Positions 1 through 8,554 of a stretch of DNA of 64,000 nucleotides are shown here, piece after piece. The DNA comes from Winogradskyella bathintestinalis (GTDB taxonomy: Bacteria > Bacteroidota > Bacteroidia > Flavobacteriales > Flavobacteriaceae): the NCBI RefSeq assembly GCF_030407435.1, contig NZ_JASDDK010000003.1, forward strand, positions 186,001-250,000. The letters are read 5' to 3'. Position 1 is the first letter of the stretch, and every line of letters starts with the position of its first letter. The translations under genes were made by a program, and so were the position numbers. Below the pieces are notes generated by a model. It ran no database searches. It was not told the origin of the DNA and was given only the letters and a program-made list of their open reading frames with translations.

Positions 1-77
1 TTTCAATTGTATTTTTCATTAGGTATAAAAATTTTTACGTTTTTAAAAACCACCCCTCACAAAAATACGTAAGTATT

Positions 78-173
78 GTGCTATTGATTTATATTCATTC
101 AATATTTATGTTGAATGGGGAATTGATTGTTATGAAGGGAAGGAAGGGCCATCTTTAATTAGATGGCTTTTTT
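78..173 (+). ncRNA. Candidate small structured RNA
   Basis: A palindromic block (64-77) is followed by a 7-bp hairpin (96-117), a purine-rich linker (133-148) and a clean terminator (148-173), with no reading frame between. This order, operator then hairpin then terminator within about 110 nt, is what a small independent transcript looks like. No known RNA family is recognised, and it could equally be the trailer of an upstream gene. Low confidence. Confidence 0.2.
148..173 (+). terminator. Rho-independent terminator
   Basis: The stem GCCATCT (148-154) pairs with AGATGGC (161-167) across the loop TTAATT and is followed directly by six T (168-173). The T-run is on the plus strand, so it ends a transcript coming from the left. 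There is no plus-strand gene in the preceding 147 nt. Confidence 0.7.
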
Positions 174-384
174 ACTTTAAAATAATTTATTAGCTCAAGC
201 ATATATCGCTATGCCTTTGATAAAAATAAAAACGCATGGTTGTACTGATTTCAATGCCAATTAATAGATTCAATCTATAATACACCAGCGTCATTTGTAT
301 ATTCTAAAATACCATTCACACTTCAAATATTAATTATAATCTCTTTATAATTTAGCAAAAGAGGCACTTCTTATTACTAAGGCT

Positions 385-1482
385 CTAATCTAAATAACGC
401 TTAATTTTATTCATAACTATTTGCAAATTAGAATATACAAACGCATTGGTTTTAGCATAATAAAACGAAATAAAGCAGACCAAAGAAAGAAAGACTATAG
501 CTCCGACTATGGCTTGCCAAGGTAATAACGTTCTGCCAATAATTTGATGCAGACCTAAACCTGTAAAACTGCCGTAGATAATAATAAAATGAATGACATA
601 TATTGATAACGTTTTTTGACCAATTTTTAAGATAAGAGGCTGTTTAATATAGCGTTCTGCTAAATAGAATAAAGAGAATAAAATTAAAACATTACCTAAG
701 CGTGTAAACAAATAATTATAATAGGCCACATCTTTAAAAATTGAAAAATCTAACCATTTATACAGTTCCATAAATGACCAAGATGATTTAAATATGAGCA
801 TAATTCCCACTATAAAAAAGCTAGATACAATAGCCAATTTAAATTTAGGTCGCTCCACATATCGATAAAATAATGTGGAAATAAATGCTCCAAATGCAAC
901 ATAGCCAAACCACGGTATAATAGTAAAGACAGAACCATTAGCTTTAGATAAATAATTAGACAAAACTATAGGTATTTGAGGTAATTGTAAAGAACGATAA
1001 AGTGGTTCACTAATAAATATTATGGAGCCCGTAGCAAACATAATAATCGAAAAAATCAACGTCTTTTTTAAAGTTAGTTTGTAAATTATCACAATTAGAA
1101 TAAGCGATAAACCAATACATTGTAAGACGTCTATAATAAAAAAATAATTATTGAAAATCCCTAATAACCATTCAAAAATAGGGATACGTAGAAGGTATCC
1201 TATTCCAATTAGCATTACTCCTCGTCTAATGCCTTTTCGCATACGTTCATTACTATTTCCATCTTTTTTTGCTTTAATTAGTAAATACGAAAAAATGAGT
1301 CCAGAAATAGTAAAAAATGTAGGTGCGGTAATTCCTCTAAAATATTCCCAAATTTGAAATATGGTATTACTTTGTTCTCTATAAGAAGTGTCGAGTAGCG
1401 TATCAATAAAATGGCCCTGCAGCATCATTAAGATGGCGAATGCTCTTACGGCATCGATAAAATATAGTCGATTTGAATTCAA
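385..1482 (-). CDS. DUF1624/HGSNAT-type acyltransferase-like membrane protein
   Basis: A 365-residue polytopic inner-membrane protein. The N-terminus (RLYFIDAVRAFAILMMLQGH, residues 5-24) is the signature start of the DUF1624/heparan-glucosaminide acetyltransferase-like family, with Asp and His in the first membrane segment. About nine or ten further hydrophobic segments follow, and the basic C-terminus is cytoplasmic. Family members are thought to transfer acyl groups across the membrane, but the substrate is unknown. The start codon is TTG at 1482, chosen because the family motif begins a few residues later. A TANNTTTG element lies just upstream (1502-1509). It stands alone, 59 bp downstream of rdgB on the same strand. 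Confidence 0.75.
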   Translation of the reverse strand: MNSNRLYFIDAVRAFAILMMLQGHFIDTLLDTSYREQSNTIFQIWEYFRGITAPTFFTISGLIFSYLLIKAKKDGNSNERMRKGIRRGVMLIGIGYLLRIPIFEWLLGIFNNYFFIIDVLQCIGLSLILIVIIYKLTLKKTLIFSIIMFATGSIIFISEPLYRSLQLPQIPIVLSNYLSKANGSVFTIIPWFGYVAFGAFISTLFYRYVERPKFKLAIVSSFFIVGIMLIFKSSWSFMELYKWLDFSIFKDVAYYNYLFTRLGNVLILFSLFYLAERYIKQPLILKIGQKTLSIYVIHFIIIYGSFTGLGLHQIIGRTLLPWQAIVGAIVFLSLVCFISFYYAKTNAFVYSNLQIVMNKIKRYLD

Positions 1483-1501
1483 GTTAAAGTTGGTTGCTTT
1501 A

Positions 1502-1509
1502 CAAATGTA
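1502..1509 (-). promoter_or_regulatory. Bacteroidota -7 element before the DUF1624 gene
   Basis: The minus strand reads TACATTTG, an exact match to the TANNTTTG -7 consensus, 19 nt before the TTG start at 1482. No TTG -33 box is seen at the usual 17-23 nt spacing, so this is a partial match. Confidence 0.3.
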
Positions 1510-1541
1510 CTACATAGAAAAGAAACAGGTCTGTATTGTTT

Positions 1542-2123
1542 TCAAGAATTAACTGGATTCAAAAAATCAATCAGTTGCGCAACGGCTTTTCCACGATGCC
1601 CAATTTTATTCTTTACGTCTAAAGAAATTTCCGAAAACGTTTTATCATAACCTTCAGCTTTAAAAATAGGATCGTAACCAAAACCACCGTCTCCGTGTAT
1701 TTGGTTTGTAATTTCACCTTTACATATTCCAGTAAATGTGTGTAGCTTACCCTTATAATGTAGAGCAATTACGGTCTTAAATTGGGCTTTACGATTGGTG
1801 TTATTTTTAAGTTCGCTGAGTAGTTTATCAATGTTATCTTCAGCATTGCGCTGTGGTCCCGCATAACGCGCAGAAAACACACCAGGATCGCCATTTAGAG
1901 CTTCGACTTCTAAACCTGTATCATCGGCGAAACAATCGTAACCATATTGTTTTTTTAGATAATCTGCTTTTTGTACAGCATTACCTTCAATAGTAGATTG
2001 TGTTTCAGGAATATCCTCAAGACAGGCAATATCATTCAAACTTAAAAGTTTAATATGTGGTGGTAAAATAGCTTGTACTTCCTTTAATTTATTTAAGTTA
2101 TTTGTAGCGAAAACGAGTTGCAT
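1542..2123 (-). CDS. rdgB: XTP/dITP diphosphatase (non-canonical purine NTP pyrophosphatase)
   Basis: A 193-residue member of the Ham1/RdgB family, which hydrolyses dITP, dXTP and ITP to monophosphates and so cleans the nucleotide pool of deaminated purines. The family start FATNNLNKLKE (residues 5-15) is the nucleotide-binding loop. DDTGLEVEAL (about 67-76) holds the catalytic/Mg-binding Asp pair, and the C-terminal GFGYDPIF and HRGKA motifs are present. Length is normal. Its start region overlaps the promoter of the divergent DUF4421 gene, so the two may compete for polymerase. Confidence 0.93.
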   Translation of the reverse strand: MQLVFATNNLNKLKEVQAILPPHIKLLSLNDIACLEDIPETQSTIEGNAVQKADYLKKQYGYDCFADDTGLEVEALNGDPGVFSARYAGPQRNAEDNIDKLLSELKNNTNRKAQFKTVIALHYKGKLHTFTGICKGEITNQIHGDGGFGYDPIFKAEGYDKTFSEISLDVKNKIGHRGKAVAQLIDFLNPVNS

Positions 2124-2149
2124 AATGTAATGATATTAATGTAGCTTTG
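2118..2149 (+). promoter_or_regulatory. Promoter of the DUF4421 gene (TTG-N21-TAGCTTTG)
   Basis: TTG at 2118-2120 and TAGCTTTG at 2142-2149 are separated by 21 nt. Both match the Bacteroidota consensus exactly. Predicted transcription start is about 2155, giving a leader of about 20 nt before the ATG at 2174. The -33 box overlaps the first codons of the divergent rdgB gene. Confidence 0.5.
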
Positions 2150-2173
2150 TTTATATACCTGCTTTGTAAAAAT

Positions 2174-3202
2174 ATGAATCTAAACACATATCTATTGCTA
2201 AAACCTACAATATTTAAAAAGACTTTATTATTAAAGTGCCTTTTACTTTTAGGATGCTGTTACAATGTTTTGACAATAAGTGCACAAAATTTTGATGAAT
2301 TAGATTCTCTACTTATTGATAGGAATATTGAAAATTATTCCGTTCGTCTATTTACGAATTTTAAAGTGAACAAATTTAATATTAAAAACCAGGATTCTAA
2401 GATAAGATTTGTGCCTAATAATAGGCATGGCATTGGTTTCGGTTTTGCCAACAGAAAAATAATTTTAGATATTGCTTTTAATCTTAAGAATCCGAATAGA
2501 GAGGAAACCCGAAAGTTCGATTTACAAGGTACAACCATTATAAAAGATCGACATTATATAAATTTTTACGGACAAAGCTATAAAGGTTTTACGGCTAAAA
2601 ATAATATCGACGAGCCATTTATATTTAGAAGTGATATGCGTTCAGTTAGTATTGGTTTTAATTATTTATACACTTTCGATGGTATTGAATTTTCTTACGC
2701 CCTTTTAAAAGCAGGTTTGTCTGAAAAAAGGCATAGAAATATCATTATAACGGGCGGTGTTGGTGCTTTTGCTAGCTTTGATTATTTTTCTGCAAACTCC
2801 AGTATTTTATCAGAAAATATCAGTCCTTATTTTAATGAAGAGGGAAATATTGAAAGGTATAAAGGTTTATCATTTGGGGTTTTGGCTGGTTTTATTTCTT
2901 ATTTTAAACTTCCTGAAGGTATTGTTGCGACAGTTAATATAATACCTGGAATCGGATTTATGGCTAAAAAAATTAACTTACCAAATGGAGGTTATAAACC
3001 AGCTGATCCTATGTTGTATAAATTAGATTTTTCAATGGGAGTAGGTTACAGTTTTAATCAATTTTATGTCAACCTAACTTATAGTAATGGCATGTACTCC
3101 ACTGATCTAGACTATGGGAATAAATACCTTTTAAACCTCACTAATGCAAAATTAGCTTTGGGTTACCGGTTTAGTGGTCATAAAAGAAATAATCTAAAAT
3201 AA
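2174..3202 (+). CDS. DUF4421 family outer-membrane-like protein
   Basis: A 342-residue protein. The ATG at 2174 is preferred over an in-frame TTG at 2147 because the TTG lies inside the predicted promoter. A hydrophobic stretch (about residues 17-36, ending LTISAQ) is a signal peptide. The mature part starts with an Asp/Leu-rich segment, then alternates short hydrophobic and polar strands with many Gly/Tyr/Phe, ending GYRF, as in a small beta-barrel. It resembles the DUF4421 family of Bacteroidota, whose function is unknown; location in the outer membrane is inferred. Possible transcription into the downstream peptidase gene is open, since no terminator separates them. Confidence 0.6.
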   Translation: MNLNTYLLLKPTIFKKTLLLKCLLLLGCCYNVLTISAQNFDELDSLLIDRNIENYSVRLFTNFKVNKFNIKNQDSKIRFVPNNRHGIGFGFANRKIILDIAFNLKNPNREETRKFDLQGTTIIKDRHYINFYGQSYKGFTAKNNIDEPFIFRSDMRSVSIGFNYLYTFDGIEFSYALLKAGLSEKRHRNIIITGGVGAFASFDYFSANSSILSENISPYFNEEGNIERYKGLSFGVLAGFISYFKLPEGIVATVNIIPGIGFMAKKINLPNGGYKPADPMLYKLDFSMGVGYSFNQFYVNLTYSNGMYSTDLDYGNKYLLNLTNAKLALGYRFSGHKRNNLK

Positions 3203-3254
3203 GGGTTAACTACCAAAAATCATATATTTAGCATTCCAATTAAAAAAAATATTA

Positions 3255-5417
3255 ATGAAGCCATTTTTTTCTCTAATTCTAATATTAGGCACTGTATGCT
3301 ACAGTAATGCTCAGCAAACGTTTAAATATCCAGATGTTTCAAAAGATTCCATAACTGATGTTTATTTTGATGATCATGTTATGGATTCTTACCAATGGAT
3401 GGAAAACCCAAACGATCCGAGATTAGAAAATTGGATAAAAACTCAAAATAAAATAACAGCCAGACAACATAAAAAATATGTACAAATGTGGAGATTAAAA
3501 GCGCAATTGTCTACAATGTATAATAAAACAAAGGTTGAACAAAAAAAATCATACCAAAAGGAATCCGATAGTTTAAAATCTAAATATGAATTTAAATATA
3601 CGCACACCTCTTCGAAACGCGCAAATGATTTAAATTATAGATTACGTGGAGCTAAAAATTATAAAAAATTAATAAACCTAAAAGATTTTAGATTAGACAA
3701 AGATGACAATGTAAGTATTACTAAACGTTATCTCAATGAAGACTTTAATTTAGTGGCTATTGAACTATCGCATAATGGTAGTGATTGGAGAGAGGTGTAT
3801 TTTTTCGATTTATTAACGGGCGAACAATTTGCTAACAAATTAACGAACATTAGGGCTGGTAATGGCATCATTTGGAAGGGAAGAGATGTTATTTATAATG
3901 CTTTTGAAACTCCAAAGGAAGGGCGGGAGTTATTGGATAGAGCTAAAGGTCAAAAGTTATTCTATCATAAATTAGACAATAAGCAATCTGAAGACAGAAT
4001 GTTGTACCAAAACCCTGATGTTTCGGGCGCAAACACATTTAAGTATTATGAAAAAAATGATAAACTGTTTTTTAAACATTATTACAATGTTAGAGGACAG
4101 ATAGTCAAAGCTTTGTCGGTTGCACATATTCAGCCGGAATCCTTTTATTTATCGAATTTTTTATTGTACCCTAATTCAGAATCGATCTATGTTAATATTG
4201 AGCAAGTTAAAAATGATACGGTTATCTTGAGTACCAATTGGCAGGCACCTAATGGTAGAGTGCTTCAATCTAATATTACAGAATTAAATAAAGTTTCAGA
4301 ATTAGTGCCTGAGTACGATTTGCAATTAATTTCAGTACATAAACTAGGAAGTAGCAAAATTGCCTGTATGTATGCCAAGGAAGGGAAAAACCTAGTAATG
4401 ATATTTGATTTAAATGGGCAGCTTTTAAGAAAAATTGATTTCCCTGAAGGTAAAAAAATAAATCATTTTTATGAACATGAGGATAATGCTACCCATACAG
4501 ATTTCAGTGTGTCTTCATTTTTTCATCCAGAATTATGGTTTCAATTGTCCCTTTCAGATCTTACTTTCAAGCCTGCACAAGTATTACGTGTGCCTTATGA
4601 TCCAGAACGTTTAGAAACAAGGTATGTTAAATACAAATCGAAAGATGGCACAGAAGTACTTATGTATATAACATGTGCAAAGGATACAAAGTTGAATGGT
4701 GAAAATCCAACATTATTATATGGTTATGGAGGCTATGGCAATACCGTAGTCCCAAACTTTAATGAATCATTAACACTTTGGTTGTTGCATGGTGGTATAC
4801 TCGCAGTGCCTAATATTAGAGGTGGTGGAGCACATGGTACAGATTGGAGTCTTGCAGGCAGACGATTAAATAAACAAAATACCATTGATGATTTTATTGC
4901 GGCAGCAGAATTTCTTATTACCGAAAAATATACAAATAGTGATAAATTGGCAATTAATGGAAGTTCGCATGGCGGATTACTTGTCGGTGCTGCTATTACT
5001 CAGAGACCAGAATTGTTCAAGGTTGCAATAGCAGAATCAGGCGCTTTTGATATGTTACGGTTTGAGAATTTTACGGTAGGCTCAGCTAATACGAATAGAA
5101 ATGAGTTTGGGACCGTGAAGGACACATTAGATTATCAAAATTTAAAGTCTTATTCGCCAATGCATAATATTAAAGAAGGTGTAAAATATCCTAATGTTTT
5201 ACTTATTGTTGGTAAAAATGATGATAGGGTTCCGCCATTTCACTCCTATAAATTCTTAGCTAATTTGCAAGAAAAAGGGAGTAATGAATCGCTATACGAA
5301 ATTTTTATCGTGGAAGGCACCGGGCATGGTGGAGCATTAAATAATCAAGATTTTACACAGAAACTAATGCATAAGTATTCATTTTTATTTAATTTATTAG
5401 AAGTTAATATTAATTAA
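3255..5417 (+). CDS. Prolyl oligopeptidase family serine peptidase (S9A)
   Basis: A 720-residue exported peptidase. Signal peptide residues 1-19 (ends SNAQ). Residues about 25-430 form the beta-propeller that limits access to the active site, and about 450-715 the alpha/beta hydrolase domain. The catalytic triad is visible: Ser571 in GSSHG, Asp656 in KNDDRVPP with the conserved Arg658, and His691 in GTGHGG. Family members cut after proline in short peptides; here the periplasm is the likely site, feeding peptide catabolism. The ATG at 3255 gives a clean signal peptide. Length is typical of bacterial S9A enzymes. Confidence 0.92.
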   Translation: MKPFFSLILILGTVCYSNAQQTFKYPDVSKDSITDVYFDDHVMDSYQWMENPNDPRLENWIKTQNKITARQHKKYVQMWRLKAQLSTMYNKTKVEQKKSYQKESDSLKSKYEFKYTHTSSKRANDLNYRLRGAKNYKKLINLKDFRLDKDDNVSITKRYLNEDFNLVAIELSHNGSDWREVYFFDLLTGEQFANKLTNIRAGNGIIWKGRDVIYNAFETPKEGRELLDRAKGQKLFYHKLDNKQSEDRMLYQNPDVSGANTFKYYEKNDKLFFKHYYNVRGQIVKALSVAHIQPESFYLSNFLLYPNSESIYVNIEQVKNDTVILSTNWQAPNGRVLQSNITELNKVSELVPEYDLQLISVHKLGSSKIACMYAKEGKNLVMIFDLNGQLLRKIDFPEGKKINHFYEHEDNATHTDFSVSSFFHPELWFQLSLSDLTFKPAQVLRVPYDPERLETRYVKYKSKDGTEVLMYITCAKDTKLNGENPTLLYGYGGYGNTVVPNFNESLTLWLLHGGILAVPNIRGGGAHGTDWSLAGRRLNKQNTIDDFIAAAEFLITEKYTNSDKLAINGSSHGGLLVGAAITQRPELFKVAIAESGAFDMLRFENFTVGSANTNRNEFGTVKDTLDYQNLKSYSPMHNIKEGVKYPNVLLIVGKNDDRVPPFHSYKFLANLQEKGSNESLYEIFIVEGTGHGGALNNQDFTQKLMHKYSFLFNLLEVNIN

Positions 5418-5544
5418 GTATTGCAAACCATACGTATATCAATAATTTAATTTTTTATCAATTATTTATGATATTTATCAGTCTAGTAATATCTATAATC
5501 CTTTATCTTAGACAAAAGAATTATTCATTTAAATACGATAGATT

Positions 5545-5844
5545 ATGACGGTAAATTTTCAATATGTAAACATCGATACAAGTAATACGCTTTCTAGATT
5601 AACGGAAGAAAAACTAGAAAAATTAGCTAATAAATTTGAGTTTTTAATTTCAGCTCAAGTCTATTTTAAACAAGATGAAAAAGACCACGAGGCTGGTAAA
5701 ATATGTAATATAGAATTAAGTTTACCTGGCCCACGAATATTTGCAACGTCTAACGCAAAAAATTATGAAATGGCAATGAATGAAACTATTGACGACTTAA
5801 TTAGACAGCTAAAAAAACGTAAGGAAGTTTATAAAACACATTAG
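5545..5844 (+). CDS. hpf: Ribosome hibernation-promoting factor (short HPF/RaiA type)
   Basis: A 99-residue protein of the S30AE family, which binds the decoding region of the 30S subunit in resting cells and helps ribosomes to dimerise or stay idle. It has the basic surface (the LKKRKEVYKTH tail) and the FEFL...VYFK strand order of the family. It lacks the C-terminal dimerisation domain of long HPF, so it is the short form usual in Bacteroidota. It is followed by a strong double hairpin (5858-5920) that ends the transcript. Confidence 0.85.
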   Translation: MTVNFQYVNIDTSNTLSRLTEEKLEKLANKFEFLISAQVYFKQDEKDHEAGKICNIELSLPGPRIFATSNAKNYEMAMNETIDDLIRQLKKRKEVYKTH

Positions 5845-5857
5845 ACTAAGTTCTTAG

Positions 5858-5920
5858 TTGCAGTCTCAGCAGTAGACTCAATTTTTTGAAGTGCTGAGAT
5901 TGCGACTGAGACTTTTTTTT
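5858..5920 (+). terminator. Complex terminator with two alternative stems after hpf
   Basis: The segment starting at 5862 (AGTCTCAG, 5862-5869) can pair either with CTGAGACT (5906-5913), which is followed by eight T ending at 5920, or as CTCAGCA (5865-5871) with TGCTGAG (5892-5898), extended by GCAGTC/GATTGC with one G-T pair. The first fold is a terminator; the second would leave the T-run unpaired. The two folds are mutually exclusive, which is unusual for a simple gene end. Confidence 0.6.
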
Positions 5921-6017
5921 ATTTGATTATGCAGAGCCTGTGATTGAATGTAGTAAACGTTAACTTTAAAAAAGCGATAATCAGAATTTCTTAAGGTGGC
6001 ACACATACCATGAAAAA

Positions 6018-6491
6018 TTATCGATGATGATAAGGTTCATTACGAAGAATTGTAAAACCGCGGTACAATTGCTCAATAAAAAACAAACGCACCATTTGAT
6101 GTGAAAACGTCATTTTAGACAAACTCAATTTACCATTGGCTCTACTATATACAGCGTCCGAAAATCCATAAGGACCACCAATGATGAAAATCAAGGTTTT
6201 TATACCAGAATTCATGTGTTTTTGTAAGTAATTTGAAAAGGCAACAGAATCAGTTTGTTTACCATTTTCATCTAAAACAATAAGTACATCAGAAGTTTGC
6301 GTTTTAGCTAAAATCAGTTCCCCTTCCTTTTCTTTTTGTTGTGTTTCGGATAAATTTTTAACTTTCCTTAAATCTGGAATCACTTCAAATTCAAACTTAA
6401 TATAAAACCCAAGACGTTTAGTATAATCCGTAATTAAGGCTTGCATATTCTTGTTATCGGTCTTGCCAATGGCTATAAGTTTTATATTCAT
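6018..6491 (-). CDS. rlmH: 23S rRNA (pseudouridine(1915)-N(3))-methyltransferase
   Basis: A 157-residue SPOUT-class methyltransferase that methylates pseudouridine 1915 in helix 69 of 23S rRNA on assembled ribosomes. The knot region is visible as IFIIGGPYGFSD (about 102-113), and the hallmark C-terminus, FIEQLYRGFTILRNEPYHH (residues 138-156), matches the family. Length is standard. The ATG is preceded by TAACTTTG with a gap of exactly 4 nt, which would place the transcription start at the start codon. It converges on hpf. Confidence 0.95.
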   Translation of the reverse strand: MNIKLIAIGKTDNKNMQALITDYTKRLGFYIKFEFEVIPDLRKVKNLSETQQKEKEGELILAKTQTSDVLIVLDENGKQTDSVAFSNYLQKHMNSGIKTLIFIIGGPYGFSDAVYSRANGKLSLSKMTFSHQMVRLFFIEQLYRGFTILRNEPYHHR

Positions 6492-6495
6492 GTTT

Positions 6496-6503
6496 CAAAG
6501 TTA
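6496..6503 (-). promoter_or_regulatory. -7 element 4 nt before the rlmH start (possible leaderless start)
   Basis: The minus strand reads TAACTTTG-AAAC-ATG. TAACTTTG matches TANNTTTG exactly. Because the start of transcription normally lies about 5-7 nt after this box, the mRNA would begin at or near the ATG. No -33 TTG is seen at the right distance. Confidence 0.35.
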
Positions 6504-6582
6504 TAATTTTTTGGAATTTGATATTTAGTTTTTGATATTATTAATCTTTCAATTCCTATTTTTACATTAAATAAATGTCTAG

Positions 6583-7440
6583 ATGATTTCAAAAGCACAA
6601 TTCGATAAAGAAATAGAACTTATAATTTCTAATGCCATTAGAGAGGATGTTGGCGATGGTGATCATAGTTCGTTAGCCTGTATTCCGGCTTCGGCACAAG
6701 GTAAAGCAAAACTGTTGGTAAAAGACAAAGGAATTATTGCTGGCGTAGAATTTGCTAAACAAGTATTTTCTTATGTAGACAACAATATGAAAATCGAAAC
6801 TTTAATCTCAGATGGCGAAAAAGTAAATCAAGGAGATATAGTTTTTTATGTTGAAGGAGCATCGCAATCTATTCTTAAAGCTGAGCGTTTAGTGTTAAAT
6901 GCTATGCAACGTATGAGTGCTATTGCGACTAAAACAAATCAGTTTGTGAAATTATTAGAAGGAACCGGAACAAAAATATTAGATACCCGCAAAACAACAC
7001 CAGGAATCAGAGCGCTTGAAAAATGGGCAGTGAAAATTGGCGGCGGGGAAAATCACAGATTTGCATTGTACGATATGATAATGCTTAAGGATAATCATAT
7101 TGATTTTGCAGGAGGAGTAACTAAAGCTATTAACCTTACGAAACAATATTTAAAAGATACCAATCGTGACTTAAAAATTATAGTTGAAGCGAGAAATCTC
7201 GAAGAAATTAGAGAGATTTTAGCCTCTGGAGGCGTTTATCGCATACTTATTGATAACTTTAATTATGAAAATACACGCAAAGCGGTGAAGCTTATTGGTG
7301 ACCAATGCTTAACGGAATCCTCTGGAGGCATCAACGAAAATACACTGCGGAAATATGCTGAATGTGGAGTAGATTATATCTCGTCTGGCGCATTAACGCA
7401 CTCTGTCTATAATATGGATTTGAGTTTGAAAGCGGTATAA
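6583..7440 (+). CDS. nadC: Nicotinate-nucleotide pyrophosphorylase (carboxylating)
   Basis: A 285-residue cytoplasmic enzyme that joins quinolinate and phosphoribosyl pyrophosphate to make nicotinate mononucleotide, releasing CO2, in de novo NAD synthesis. The conserved block DTRKTTPGIR (about residues 136-145), GGGENHRF and LKDNHID, which bind quinolinate and PRPP, are present, as are EARNLEE and SSGALTHSV near the end. Length is normal. No nadA or nadB is next to it. It is followed by a 124-nt gap holding a 7-bp tandem array in front of yihY. Confidence 0.95.
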   Translation: MISKAQFDKEIELIISNAIREDVGDGDHSSLACIPASAQGKAKLLVKDKGIIAGVEFAKQVFSYVDNNMKIETLISDGEKVNQGDIVFYVEGASQSILKAERLVLNAMQRMSAIATKTNQFVKLLEGTGTKILDTRKTTPGIRALEKWAVKIGGGENHRFALYDMIMLKDNHIDFAGGVTKAINLTKQYLKDTNRDLKIIVEARNLEEIREILASGGVYRILIDNFNYENTRKAVKLIGDQCLTESSGGINENTLRKYAECGVDYISSGALTHSVYNMDLSLKAV

Positions 7441-7505
7441 TTATTTGGCTGTATTCAGTTGTAATTTTAAGTACCTATTTAGTGAATAAAAAATATAGAA
7501 TAAGC

Positions 7506-7561
7506 AAATCACAAATCACAAATCACAAATCATAAATCGTACATCGTAATTCGTAATTTCT
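7506..7561 (+). repeat. Drifting 7-bp tandem array abutting the YihY start
   Basis: Eight consecutive heptamers: AAATCAC three times, then AAATCAT, AAATCGT, ACATCGT, AATTCGT and AATTTCT. Each unit differs from its neighbour by zero to two bases, so the array drifts in a graded way. It ends 3 nt before the ATG at 7565 and therefore forms most of the 5' leader. A 7-bp period is not a multiple of three. Confidence 0.85.
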
Positions 7562-7564
7562 TTC

Positions 7565-8554
7565 ATGTCCAAACCTGTAGAAGATAAAATTGATAAAATT
7601 CCAGTAATCAATCATTTGATGCGGTTTTTTAAACAGATTAAACTGCCAGGGTTTGAAGGTCTATCAATTTACGATTTGTTGGAGCTTTACATTATGGGTA
7701 TTGTAAATGGTGCGTTAACAACTAGAGCTAGTGCAATTGCATTTAGTTTTTTTACGGCTATTTTTCCGTTTTTATTATTCGTAATTATTATAATTCCTCA
7801 TATACCGATAGATGGATTTCAGATAGAATTTTTAAGTTTTTTAAGATCCATCTTACCACCACAAACTTCAGAGTTTTTTATTGATAGTATTTTTCAAGAT
7901 ATGAGTAGTAATTCAAGTGGAGGTATTATCTCTTCGGTGTTTTTATTATCAATATTTTTAATGTCAAACGGAGTAAATGCTGTTTTTTCTGGTTTTGAAA
8001 CTTCGTACCACAAGCAATTATATCGCAATGTGTTTAAACAGTACGGTATAGCCCTTGGTGTAGCCTTGATTTTAGCGTTTCTCTTGTTATTAACCGTTGC
8101 CGTATTTGGTTATTTTCAAATTTATATTATACAACCGCTTTATGAAAGTTTAAGCGGTAATGCATTTGCAGAAGACGATAAAGGATTGGGCTGGATTATT
8201 TTGGCAAAATATTTGTTTTTTGTAATAATGGTTTATTTAGCTACAGCAACATTATATTATTTTGGAACTAAAGAGGGGAAGAATTCAAAGTTTTTTTCCG
8301 TTGGAGCTCTATTAACAACGTTATTAATAATGTTAACGTCATTTTTATTTGGTATTTATATTGAAAATTTTTCTCAATATAACGAGTTATATGGTTCTAT
8401 TGGCGCCTTATTAATTTTGTTATTGTATTTGTGGTTGAATTCTAATATTTTACTTTTAGGTTATGAATTAAACGCTTCGCTACAATATTTACGAAAACAC
8501 CCTAAGGCAAGAAAAGAAATTAAGCAAAAAGATATTGAAAAACATATTAGTTAA
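7565..8554 (+). CDS. YihY/virulence factor BrkB family membrane protein
   Basis: A 329-residue inner-membrane protein with about six transmembrane segments in the central part (roughly residues 65-300) and soluble, charged ends. The family motif region LTTRASAIAFSFFTAIFPFL (residues 52-71) and the later YGSIGALLILLLYLWLNS (about 275-292) are typical of YihY/BrkB. The family was once called ribonuclease BN by mistake; its real function is unknown. The start at 7565 keeps the whole conserved region. The last 8 nt overlap the end of the convergent LytTR regulator gene. Confidence 0.85.
   Translation: MSKPVEDKIDKIPVINHLMRFFKQIKLPGFEGLSIYDLLELYIMGIVNGALTTRASAIAFSFFTAIFPFLLFVIIIIPHIPIDGFQIEFLSFLRSILPPQTSEFFIDSIFQDMSSNSSGGIISSVFLLSIFLMSNGVNAVFSGFETSYHKQLYRNVFKQYGIALGVALILAFLLLLTVAVFGYFQIYIIQPLYESLSGNAFAEDDKGLGWIILAKYLFFVIMVYLATATLYYFGTKEGKNSKFFSVGALLTTLLIMLTSFLFGIYIENFSQYNELYGSIGALLILLLYLWLNSNILLLGYELNASLQYLRKHPKARKEIKQKDIEKHIS

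Larger units (their letters stand above)
1..384. other. Gene-free left edge with structured stretch
   Basis: I see no credible reading frame here. Visible structure: an imperfect inverted repeat around AATAC-GTAA-GTATT (64-77, extendable to CACAA...TTGTG), a 7-bp hairpin CATTCAA/TTGAATG (96-102 with 111-117, 8-nt loop), a rho-independent terminator at 148-173, and a 15-nt palindrome ATAGATTCAATCTAT (264-278). Hairpin plus terminator fit a short plus-strand transcript or the 3' end of a gene left of the window. The rest, about 175-384, is AT-rich and unremarkable. That this is an RNA gene is inference only. Confidence 0.4.
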
